Below, in pieces: positions 1-6,426 of a stretch of DNA of 10,553 bases. Origin of the DNA: Hyphomicrobiales bacterium (GTDB lineage Bacteria; Pseudomonadota; Alphaproteobacteria; Rhizobiales; Hyphomicrobiaceae); contig JAFKKW010000133.1 of NCBI GenBank assembly GCA_017304275.1, forward strand, positions 1 through 10,553. The letters run 5' to 3'. The first letter of the stretch is position 1; each line of letters begins with the position of its first letter. The notes beneath the pieces are model-generated. The model made no database searches. It was given only the letters and a program-made list of their open reading frames with translations, and was not told where the DNA came from. The position numbers were made by a program, and so were the translations under genes.

Positions 1-497
1 GCAAGGCTTCCCTCCGCATCAAGGGCCTTGAGGACATCGTAACCGTAGGCGTTACCGCCGCCGGACTTGCCGGCCTCGACGCGCCCGCGCAGGCCGCGCC
101 GCGTCTTGTCGGCTAGGTCTTTGAGGAACAGCGCGTTCATCGTGCCCTTGAGCCCGATATGCAGATCCCCTATCTCGCCTTCCGAAAGCGTCACCATGGC
201 GACGCCCGCAAAGCGCAGGCGTTTGAACACGCCGGCGATGTCCGCCTGGTCACGCGAGAGCCTGTCCATGGCTTCCGCGAGGATGATCCCGAATTTTCCG
301 GCGAGAGCATCCTGCAAGAGCTGCTGGATACCAGGGCGCATCAAGCTCGCGCCGGATATCGCATGATCGGTGTAGACGCCAGCGACTTGCCAGCCCTCAC
401 GCTCCGCGCGTTCCTTGCAGAGCCGCACCTGATCCTCGATCGAAGCATCGCGCTGCTGATCTGAGGAATACCGGGCGTAAATCGCAACCTGGCTCAT
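1..497 (-). CDS. Large serine recombinase, N-terminal part (cut by left window edge)
   Basis: A serine site-specific recombinase of the resolvase/invertase superfamily, which cuts and rejoins DNA through a serine-DNA intermediate. The frame starts with ATG at 497 and stays open to the left edge, giving 165 visible residues. The start of the catalytic domain has the signature YARYSSDQQ, with Ser11 as the expected nucleophile and Arg9 beside it. MDRLSRD at about 77-83 supplies the two conserved active-site arginines (Arg79, Arg82). A long helix (about 118-140) leads into GRVEAGKSGGGNAYGY, where the 'Recombinase' domain of large serine integrases normally begins, so the full protein is probably around 500 residues. 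A good Shine-Dalgarno GGAGG (minus strand, 505-509) lies 7 nt upstream. The start overlaps the stop of the preceding small ORF as ATGA, which suggests coupled translation. It probably mobilises an element extending to the left. Confidence 0.93.
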   Translation of the reverse strand, partial: MSQVAIYARYSSDQQRDASIEDQVRLCKERAEREGWQVAGVYTDHAISGASLMRPGIQQLLQDALAGKFGIILAEAMDRLSRDQADIAGVFKRLRFAGVAMVTLSEGEIGDLHIGLKGTMNALFLKDLADKTRRGLRGRVEAGKSGGGNAYGYDVLKALDAEGSL

Positions 498-679
498 GAC
501 GGGCCCTCCACATCGGCGTTCCCACCGGGCAGCCGAGGGCCGCCGTAGGTTGCATAGTCTCGCGCGGCCGCGATGCGCGCAAGACAGCGCACAAGCGCCT
601 CAAGGGCGGCATCGGCGGAATTGCCGTCCCGTAGCGTCTCTTGCGGCGCTTCCCTGCGAGTTTGAGAGTCTGCTTTCAT
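494..679 (-). CDS. Small hypothetical protein coupled to the serine recombinase
   Basis: A short ORF whose TGA stop overlaps the recombinase ATG by 4 bases (ATGA). From the ATG at 679 it encodes 61 residues; an alternative GTG at 745 would give 83. Neither start has a clear ribosome binding site. The core, ALEALVRCLARIAAARDYAT, looks like an amphipathic helix. From memory, small proteins with an A-R-x(2)-A-A-R-x-D/E-like helix often precede recombinase genes in alphaproteobacteria, but I cannot name a function. It may be an accessory or directionality factor, or only a translational coupler. The main evidence that it is real is the exact overlap with the recombinase start. There is also a plus-strand ORF over the same DNA, but it lacks comparable context. 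Confidence 0.55.
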   Translation of the reverse strand: MKADSQTRREAPQETLRDGNSADAALEALVRCLARIAAARDYATYGGPRLPGGNADVEGPS

Positions 680-783
680 GGCTTTGCGATCGGCTGGGTT
701 CTGCCGCTGCCATGTAGGGGAGGGCGCACCCAGCGTCCTGGGCACAGGCTGGTCATAGTCGGCGCGGCCCCCTGGGTGCCGGA

Positions 784-800
784 GTTAAGAAGTTCTTAAC
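784..800. promoter_or_regulatory. Perfect 17-bp palindrome between divergent recombination modules
   Basis: GTTAAGAA-G-TTCTTAAC is a perfect inverted repeat with 8-bp arms around one central base. It sits in the gap between the leftward recombinase unit and the rightward excisionase-integrase unit. The position fits an operator for a dimeric regulator, possibly the small excisionase-like protein encoded just downstream. The surrounding stretch is AT-rich compared with the neighbouring genes, as promoters often are. The binding protein is an inference. Confidence 0.5.
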
Positions 801-849
801 GGCCAACGGGTTATTCTTGAGTAATATAGTCAGGTTTTTGTTGATTGCG

Positions 850-1083
850 ATGAATCTACCCTGCTACATTACAGTTTCGCAGGCGCGCACCGTGCTCTCG
901 GAAATGGGAATCGATCTCACCGAGCGGCAAGTGAAGCGCGCCGCCGAGGCGGATATTCACGGACGCCGCAAACTGCCCTTCTTCATCGATCCGATCGATG
1001 GACGGCTCAAGATCGAGAAGGGAACGCTCGTCCGCATATACCGCGAGCTTCAGATAGAAGCCGAGAAAGACGCGCAACACTAG
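850..1083 (+). CDS. Excisionase-like small DNA-binding protein
   Basis: A 77-residue basic protein placed 48 bp upstream of the tyrosine integrase on the same strand. The segment YITVSQARTVLSEMGI followed by LTERQVKRAAEAD reads like a small winged-helix or MerR/Xis-like fold. Such proteins bend DNA at attachment sites and set the direction of integrase-mediated recombination. The C-terminal half (FFIDPIDGRLKIEKGTLVRI) looks like the wing and a last strand-helix. I chose ATG 850 because the recognisable fold begins directly behind it. An upstream TTG at 817 would add 11 hydrophobic residues (SNIVRFLLIA) that look unlike the start of a cytoplasmic DNA-binding protein. Neither start has a strong ribosome binding site. 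The role rests on size, charge and position rather than on a firm family match; a plain transcription regulator is the alternative. Confidence 0.6.
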   Translation: MNLPCYITVSQARTVLSEMGIDLTERQVKRAAEADIHGRRKLPFFIDPIDGRLKIEKGTLVRIYRELQIEAEKDAQH

Positions 1084-1131
1084 AAACAGGCCGTCGGCGC
1101 TCGCTGTGCCGTCAGCCCGAACAGAAGGACT

Positions 1132-2334
1132 ATGGCTGACATAAGGAAACGGACAGGCAGGAAGGGCACAACCTACCAGGTGCGATACGCCACGACAAAG
1201 ACAAAGTCAGGCTACGCCTACGCAACGTTTTCAACAATGAAAGAAGCCCGTGCCTTTCGCGAGGATGGCTCCGGGCGCGAACAACAGACACGAGGCAATA
1301 GAGCCAAGACCGTCGCGAACGCCGTCGAGGAGTGGCTCGACATATGCGAAAAGATCGGGCGCGACGGCCGTGAAAAAGTGGAACCCGAGACCCTCAAGGA
1401 GTACCGCCGCCGCGCCAACGTCATCAAAGAGTACGTATGGCCCAAGGCGCTGAACGAGCTCGAACCCGCCGACATCGTTCACTTCCGAAACTGGCTCCTG
1501 GCAAACAAGTCCCGAGATCTTTCGAGACGAACCCTCTCGTCTCTCCACTCCGTCATGATCGAAATGGTCCATCAAGGTTGCATCAAATCCGACCCGGCGG
1601 CAGGCATCACAATCAAGCATGGCGGACGCCATGAGGAGGACGCATCAGAAGTCGAGATCCCCTCGGACGATGAGATTCGCGACATCTATGCAGCGGCTGA
1701 TCTGATGGGCCGCAAGAACGACTACATGGAAAAATGTTGGGCGCGATATCGTCCAATGATCTATCTCGCCGGGTTTTCCGGTATGCGCCCGTCCGAATAC
1801 CGCGGGCTCGCTTGGCCTCATGTCCAACGGGACCACGTGACTGTCCGCCAGCGCGCTGACAAGACCGGCATTCTCGGGCCGGTAAAGTCCAAAGCCGGCA
1901 AGCGCACGATCTATCTGCCCGGACTGGTCACCGACATGCTATTCGACTGGCAGGAACGTTGCCCCGCTTCCTCGGCCCAGCTTGCGTTTCCCACCGAGAA
2001 GGGCAAGCCTATCCTTCTGGTCAATTTCCGCGCAGGCGCCTGGGACCCTCTCATGCGAGAGGCCGGGCTCATGCAAACCACCGAAGAAAATGGTCGCACG
2101 ATCGAGGTGCCCCGCTATACGCCCTATGCCTTAAGGCACTACTTCGCGAGCAAACTCATCGAGAGCGGAAGAGACCTGAAATTCATCCAAGGGATGATGG
2201 GCCATTCGAGAATAGAAATAACACTCAACATCTACGGACATCTTCTCAAGGATCGAGACAAAAAACACAAAGAGGCAGCAGAACGCATGGCCCGAGATCT
2301 GCTCGGGAATCGTTGTGGCAAAGGTGTGGCATGA
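1132..2334 (+). CDS. int: Tyrosine recombinase / phage-type integrase
   Basis: A 400-residue integrase that cuts and joins att sites through a phosphotyrosine intermediate. Residues about 1-60 (DIRKRTGRKGTTYQVRYATT) are an arm-binding N-terminal domain. Residues 62-160 form the SAM-like core-binding domain. Residues 175-390 are the catalytic domain: Arg219 in FSGMRPSEYRGL, the beta-hairpin lysine at Lys251 or Lys254, Arg335 in PYALRHYFAS, His358 in MMGHSRIEITL, and the nucleophile Tyr368 in NIYGH. The histidine of the usual HxxR box is replaced by Tyr332 (YALR), a tolerated variation in this family. The start ATG has AGAAGGA just upstream, unusually close (2 nt). The gene ends 33 bp before a tRNA-Gly 3' fragment, the usual place for an integrase next to its attachment site, so tRNA-Gly(TCC) is the likely target. 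Full length and apparently intact. Confidence 0.95.
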   Translation: MADIRKRTGRKGTTYQVRYATTKTKSGYAYATFSTMKEARAFREDGSGREQQTRGNRAKTVANAVEEWLDICEKIGRDGREKVEPETLKEYRRRANVIKEYVWPKALNELEPADIVHFRNWLLANKSRDLSRRTLSSLHSVMIEMVHQGCIKSDPAAGITIKHGGRHEEDASEVEIPSDDEIRDIYAAADLMGRKNDYMEKCWARYRPMIYLAGFSGMRPSEYRGLAWPHVQRDHVTVRQRADKTGILGPVKSKAGKRTIYLPGLVTDMLFDWQERCPASSAQLAFPTEKGKPILLVNFRAGAWDPLMREAGLMQTTEENGRTIEVPRYTPYALRHYFASKLIESGRDLKFIQGMMGHSRIEITLNIYGHLLKDRDKKHKEAAERMARDLLGNRCGKGVA

Positions 2335-2367
2335 GCCCGCTAACCAGCAGAATTACTTGGCTTTTGG

Positions 2368-2416
2368 CCAGCCTTCCAAGCTGGCTACGTGGGTTCGATT
2401 CCCATCACCCGCTCCA
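2368..2416 (+). other. Attachment site: 3' fragment of tRNA-Gly(TCC)
   Basis: The stretch folds as the 3' part of a tRNA-Gly. The anticodon stem CCAGC/GCTGG encloses loop CTTCCAA with anticodon TCC at 2375-2377. A short variable region follows, then the T arm with loop TTCGATT, acceptor strand CACCCGC, discriminator T and an encoded CCA. Upstream there is no D arm and no matching GCGGGTG acceptor strand, so the gene is not complete. Integration into the 3' half of tRNA genes is a classic integrase target: the intact tRNA is rebuilt at one end of the element and a 3' copy remains at the other. With the fragment on plus, the element should extend left from here (it contains int), with the complete tRNA-Gly at its far left end outside the window. 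What lies to the right is then chromosome or a second, tandem island. Confidence 0.9.
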
Positions 2417-2596
2417 TTAATAAAATCAACCACATAGAAGAAATCAGTTTTCGTAATGCGGCAAGAAACGTCGCTTTTGCCACAAAATGGCGGCCCACCA
2501 AAACCCGCAGAAATCCGCGCTTCTCCGAATTGATCTTTCCGGGCATGTGGCGAGGCTGTGGCGAATCCTTTGCTCCAAGGTAGTCCGCGGCGTATG
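2417..2596. other. Intergenic region behind the att site
   Basis: About 180 bp between the tRNA fragment and the end of the restriction-modification gene. I see no convincing gene. The short ORFs here, including one whose translation ends in MERVMGIEPT, are well-known artefacts of reading a tRNA gene in reverse. The stretch contains one inverted and two direct copies of TGTGGC (2479-2484, 2546-2551, 2557-2562). Two more copies lie left of the att site, at 2315-2319 extended and 2325-2330. This could reflect integrase arm-type sites. Confidence 0.4.
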
Positions 2597-5452
2597 TCAC
2601 ATCTGAGGCGGCACGGTCAGGCTGTCGTCTGTCACAAGCTTTTCGGGGTTCTTTGCTGTCGAAGGCAGGCCGGGACCTTGAACATCACCGCCCTCGGCCT
2701 CTCTCTCGGCAACCTCAAAATTCAAGGACAGTAAAAAAGCCAGGGGGTCGACGCTTTTCGTCATCCCGTAAGCGCCCCGAACAGCCGTGTCGAGTTCCTC
2801 GTGAACGTCGCGCAATGGATTGTCGCCCGGCGTTTCAAGCGTTCTATAGAGTTCACGGAACGAGCGACCCGTCTTTACCCTCAACTCGCTTCTCTTTTTT
2901 CGCACCTTCACTGCTGCCTGTGCCACGCGCTGAATTGCCTGCGCGCTCGGCGACTGGGGCCAAGGGAATGTATCGAATACTGTGTTTGAGGTGTAACGGT
3001 AGTCGGATTTGAGGGTCGAGCATCTTTCCACAAACCATGCCCAGTGTATGCCGGATTGGAGGATACCGAAGGAATAGTCGTCGTCGTAGGGAAAGACCTG
3101 AAGAGCGTCGTTCGGGTGCACATCGCGAGATACAAATTCAAATATCGGCCGTTTTGTGACCCGCCCACACACGATGTAGCGGTCCAGCGCGTTGAGAGCC
3201 TCAATCATGTCTTCCCGCGCATAAGAAAGCTGCCACCACCGCTTCAGAAAGTTTGCGTGGTGCTTGTTCACCTTCGCATCCGGATCCTTTTCGAGAATGG
3301 GCTTATTGCGCTCTGATTCTTCGTCAGCGGCCTTTTTCCGGTCGGGCAAAACGAGCTTCTTCACCTGTGTGAACAGGACTCCATAGCCTTCCGCATCAAT
3401 GACATCCTTTCCTTGGAAATCGATGACGTAGCGCGACGGCTGCGGCTGCTCGTCGCCGATAAGTTCATCCGCCACGAGGAATGGATGAAGAACCTTATCG
3501 AAGCCCTTGTGCGACTTAATCAGTTCCCTTGCCTTTGTGGCATCGATCAGGAAACCAGGATGGCCGTGTGTTTGCCCTTGGAAGCATCCACCCTTTTTGG
3601 CGTTCGCTTCAATACGACGGGCCTTGGTCACATCCAACGCAAATGACAACGACGATCCGATCGCGTCAAAGTCCTCGTGGCGCCAGCCGGTCGTCACATC
3701 ATTGCCGTCCTGATTGTAAAGTCTCTTAGGCCCTTTCTGATCGCCCTTGATCCAATTCACAATCGAAACATGCACTACCGCCTCACCCGGCCAGATCATG
3801 CTTGAAACCGCTTCAGTGATCGTACCGCCATTGTCCGTAATGAAATCGAGCCCCGCTTCCCGGGTGTAGTTCTGCCTGATCGTGTTCGTACCGACCAGAC
3901 CAGCCCGCTGACCGGCCTTAAGGTGGTCGTGTGCCTTGCGAAACCAGTAAACGCAGTAATCCGACCGACCGTCCACGTCGGGGAATGCTTCACGCACCTC
4001 GCGCAAATTGGCTAGGTCCATCTCCCCCTGCGCCTTGTTCTTACTCTGGTAGGGTGGATTGCCGATGATGGCCTCGACCTCAGGCCAGTCCGTCAGCAAC
4101 GCATCGGCGCAGAGGATGTTGTCATCTAGATTATCAAGCGGAAGCGCATCCGAACCTCCAAGAGACATCTCTGTCTGGGTAAGTCCGAGCGTGCTTTGCG
4201 CTTCATCGATCGCCAACTTCTTAGCGATCATCAGCGTCACCTTCGCAAGCTCTGCTCCAAACAGATCAATCTCAATTCCATAGAATTGCTTGGGGCTGAT
4301 GATGCTGAACGGTCTGGCCCGCTCGACAAACTCCTTCGGCATGTTTTCCTTGAGGTGCGTGAGAATTCGTAGATCAAGGCGCGCCATCTCGCGGAATGCC
4401 ACATATAGAAAGTTGCCGCTGCCGCACGCCGGGTCGAGCACGCGAAATCTCATTAACTCGCGGCGCAAAGCGAACAGGCGCTCCGTAGATTCTTTTTCTG
4501 CCCTCGCCGCAGCGTCGATGCGCTCGCGCCATGGGCGGACAATGGTAGGTTCTACAATGCGCTGGATGTCGGCTTCCGACGTAAAATGTGCGCCCAGCGC
4601 ATGCCGAGCAGCCGCATCAAGGCTATGCTGGAACAAAGTACCGAATATTGCTGGGTTGACTTTCGACCAGTTCTGCGTGGCGGCCCCCTCCTGGCCGCCA
4701 ACCCCTCTATACCAACCGCCCTTGGCGGGCTTGTCGGTGTTCATCTGCCGGAAAAGGCCCGCAAACAGATCATACGCACTCTGCCCACGATCCAGACATT
4801 CGCCCACCAGCGTTGAAACTGTGCCCGCGGGCAGCAGATCGATGTCCTCGGCAAACATCGCCACAACGGTTTGAAGGACAAAACGCTGCGCCTGGCCGCG
4901 TGGAACCGCGTCGCGATCACGCTGAACGAGATTGCGGAACAGCTCGGCCATCTTGTCGGCCGTCTCGCGTGAAACGTACTCCCGATCGTTGCCGAACTGA
5001 GGCTTGCGTTCGTCGGGAAAGAGGAAGTTTAGCGCCGTATAGCGCAACGGCAGATCGTCAAGACTCAATGTGTCGACAGGCGTGTCAAGCTGCCTGTCGA
5101 AGTCATAAATCCAGAACTCATTAAAGTTACAGAGCACAACGTAGCGTGGCCGATTGGGCACCGCGTTGAGCCAGTAGTCGAGCGCCTGGTCATAGTGCAG
5201 GTGTAGTCTGGTGCCCGCCTTCTTCATTTCGAGCAGGAGCCGCGGCTTCCACACCAGGTCTGCAAAGCGAGGCGCGCGGCTGAAGCGGCGGCGAATGCTG
5301 TATTCGAGTGTCGCCCCCGCTTCCTTATAGCCATCATGTCCAAACGCCTGGAAAAGGCGATCGCAGTACACCTGCGCTTCCGCCCGCTCCTTGCCGTCAA
5401 GCGTCTTAGCGTACGCTACGAACCGCTTGATCCTTTCGACAGCTTCCGACAC
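2597..5452 (-). CDS. MmeI-like type IIL restriction-modification enzyme (fused endonuclease-methyltransferase-specificity)
   Basis: A 951-residue single-chain enzyme expected to methylate adenine N6 at its recognition sequence and cut unmodified DNA. The N-terminal nuclease has Asp65, Glu75 and Lys77 spaced D-x9-E-x-K, the spacing reported for the MmeI endonuclease. The methyltransferase core follows: GAHFTSEADI (about 287-296), motif I LDPACGSGNFL (339-349) for S-adenosylmethionine, YGIEID (391-396), and catalytic motif IV NPPY (465-468), typical of gamma-class N6-adenine methylases. Residues about 600-870 should form the target-recognition domain, ending in YRYTSNTVFDTFPWPQ, which recurs in this family. 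MmeI itself is 919 residues, so the gene looks complete. The start is GTG (5450-5452) with AGGGTGGG just upstream on the minus strand. It needs no separate methylase or specificity gene, which fits its isolated position. The recognition sequence cannot be read from the protein. Probable role: defence against phage and foreign DNA. Confidence 0.93.
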   Translation of the reverse strand: MSEAVERIKRFVAYAKTLDGKERAEAQVYCDRLFQAFGHDGYKEAGATLEYSIRRRFSRAPRFADLVWKPRLLLEMKKAGTRLHLHYDQALDYWLNAVPNRPRYVVLCNFNEFWIYDFDRQLDTPVDTLSLDDLPLRYTALNFLFPDERKPQFGNDREYVSRETADKMAELFRNLVQRDRDAVPRGQAQRFVLQTVVAMFAEDIDLLPAGTVSTLVGECLDRGQSAYDLFAGLFRQMNTDKPAKGGWYRGVGGQEGAATQNWSKVNPAIFGTLFQHSLDAAARHALGAHFTSEADIQRIVEPTIVRPWRERIDAAARAEKESTERLFALRRELMRFRVLDPACGSGNFLYVAFREMARLDLRILTHLKENMPKEFVERARPFSIISPKQFYGIEIDLFGAELAKVTLMIAKKLAIDEAQSTLGLTQTEMSLGGSDALPLDNLDDNILCADALLTDWPEVEAIIGNPPYQSKNKAQGEMDLANLREVREAFPDVDGRSDYCVYWFRKAHDHLKAGQRAGLVGTNTIRQNYTREAGLDFITDNGGTITEAVSSMIWPGEAVVHVSIVNWIKGDQKGPKRLYNQDGNDVTTGWRHEDFDAIGSSLSFALDVTKARRIEANAKKGGCFQGQTHGHPGFLIDATKARELIKSHKGFDKVLHPFLVADELIGDEQPQPSRYVIDFQGKDVIDAEGYGVLFTQVKKLVLPDRKKAADEESERNKPILEKDPDAKVNKHHANFLKRWWQLSYAREDMIEALNALDRYIVCGRVTKRPIFEFVSRDVHPNDALQVFPYDDDYSFGILQSGIHWAWFVERCSTLKSDYRYTSNTVFDTFPWPQSPSAQAIQRVAQAAVKVRKKRSELRVKTGRSFRELYRTLETPGDNPLRDVHEELDTAVRGAYGMTKSVDPLAFLLSLNFEVAEREAEGGDVQGPGLPSTAKNPEKLVTDDSLTVPPQM

Positions 5453-5531
5453 CGTCCCACCCTAAAAGTGTTTAAGAATATTTTCCTAGCTACCACATGG
5501 AGAGCGAGAAGATCAGGTGCCTTTTCATGTC

Positions 5532-5560
5532 TTGACTTGTACGGCACATTGCCGTACACT
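5532..5560 (+). promoter_or_regulatory. Toxin-antitoxin promoter with embedded operator
   Basis: TTGACT (5532-5537) and TACACT (5555-5560) are separated by exactly 17 bp, a good sigma-70 layout. The spacer and the start of the -10 box hold a perfect inverted repeat, TGTACGGCA (5538-5546), CAT, TGCCGTACA (5550-5558). A ribbon-helix-helix antitoxin bound here would block RNA polymerase, which is the usual autoregulation of such modules. The predicted transcript start (about 5567) leaves a leader of only about 9 nt before the ATG at 5576. Confidence 0.8.
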
Positions 5561-5575
5561 TGAAGGAAGTAGGAG

Positions 5576-5893
5576 ATGAATGTGGTGACCGCATCCAGCA
5601 CTGTTGACGCTAAGGCCCGTGCCACTTCCAAAGCGGCGCGCCTCGAGGCTCGTATAACAGAGGACCAGAAGGCTTTGCTCGAGCGCGCTGCCATGATCGC
5701 GGGGCGTTCCCTGTCTGATTTCGTGGTTAGCAGCGCACAAGAGGCGGCGGCGCGGACCATCCGCGATCATGAAATGATGAGTCTGTCCTCGCGGGACAGC
5801 AAAACGTTTGTTGCCGCTGTGCTGGATGCGGCGGAACCTGGAGCGCGCTTGCGCAAGGCGGCACATCGCTACAAGAAGGCAACGGCCAGATAG
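5576..5893 (+). CDS. DUF1778 (TacA-like) antitoxin, ribbon-helix-helix
   Basis: A 105-residue antitoxin that neutralises the acetyltransferase toxin encoded immediately downstream and represses their shared promoter. Residues about 20-65 (RLEARITEDQKALLERAAMIAG followed by RSLSDFVVSSAQEAA) match the DUF1778 ribbon-helix-helix domain. The C-terminal part (KTFVAAVLDAAEPGARLRKAA) is the segment that in this family wraps around the toxin. The ATG at 5576 has AAGGA 8 nt upstream, but that motif would lie at or before the predicted transcript start. AGGAG at 5571-5575 would suit GTG at 5582 or 5585, so the true start may be two or three codons downstream. The stop TAG is directly followed by the toxin ATG, so the pair is coupled. 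Confidence 0.92.
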   Translation: MNVVTASSTVDAKARATSKAARLEARITEDQKALLERAAMIAGRSLSDFVVSSAQEAAARTIRDHEMMSLSSRDSKTFVAAVLDAAEPGARLRKAAHRYKKATAR

Positions 5894-6415
5894 ATGGCCG
5901 CGAAGTCGCAAACGTCGTGGCTGATAGAGCCGCTCGGCAAGCATGACCGGGCAGCTTTCTCCTGCGAAGAGCCAAGCCTTACGCATTACCTGAAAGAGCA
6001 GGCGTCACAAGATGCCAAACGGCACATCGCTGCTCCGTTCGTTGCAGTGACCGTGAACGACCGAAAGACTGTCCTCGGGTACTACACCCTGTCAGCAACC
6101 AATGTGGAACTTAGGGACATTCCCGAAAGTCACGCAAAGAAGCTGCCGCGTTACCCCCTGGTTCCGGCAACCCTGCTCGGACGCCTTGCCCGCGATGAAT
6201 CCATGAAGGGCAAAGGACTGGGTGAGTTCCTGCTGCTCGACGCCATCCACCGTGCCGTCGTCCAATCAAAACAAATCGCTTCCGCGGCGATTGTCGTGGA
6301 CGCCATCAGCGATGCCGCGGCAAGGTTCTACCGGCATTTCAATTTTATCGTTCTGGCCGACCGCAAGGACAGGCTCTTCCTGCCAATGGGCACGGCCGAA
6401 AAATTGTTCGACTGA
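5894..6415 (+). CDS. GNAT-family acetyltransferase toxin (TacT-like)
   Basis: A 173-residue toxin. TacT/AtaT-type enzymes use acetyl-CoA to acetylate the amino group of aminoacyl-tRNAs, which stops translation; this comes from family knowledge. The acetyl-CoA loop is at about 97-114 (RLARDESMKGKGLGEFLL), with KGKGLG in place of the usual Q/R-x-x-G-x-G/A. FYRHFNF has Tyr146 where the family's catalytic tyrosine sits. Length and motif order fit a complete toxin. ATG follows the antitoxin TAG with no gap and has only a distant AAGAAGG, so translation probably depends on readthrough coupling. Which tRNA it modifies cannot be told from sequence. The gene converges on the peptidase gene, with 11 bp between stops and no clear terminator. 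Confidence 0.92.
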   Translation: MAAKSQTSWLIEPLGKHDRAAFSCEEPSLTHYLKEQASQDAKRHIAAPFVAVTVNDRKTVLGYYTLSATNVELRDIPESHAKKLPRYPLVPATLLGRLARDESMKGKGLGEFLLLDAIHRAVVQSKQIASAAIVVDAISDAAARFYRHFNFIVLADRKDRLFLPMGTAEKLFD

Positions 6416-6426
6416 AGGAGATTGCC

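Noticed and set aside
2291..2307. Stem-loop CCCGAG-ATCTG-CTCGGG at the end of the integrase gene
   Set aside because: A perfect 6-bp stem, but inside the coding region and not followed by a T-run, so not a convincing terminator.
2460..2481. Hairpin GGCAAG...TTTTGCC behind the att site
   Set aside because: About 7 pairs with a wobble and no T-run on either strand; better explained by the repeated TTTGCCACAA motif.
2385..2600. Minus-strand ORF ending in MERVMGIEPT
   Set aside because: This peptide is the reverse reading of the tRNA-Gly 3' end and a known artefact in annotations; there is no ribosome binding site or family match.
4290..4874. 194-residue plus-strand ORF inside the restriction-modification gene
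   Set aside because: Antisense to conserved methylase motifs, with a low-complexity Ser/Arg-rich composition typical of shadow frames.
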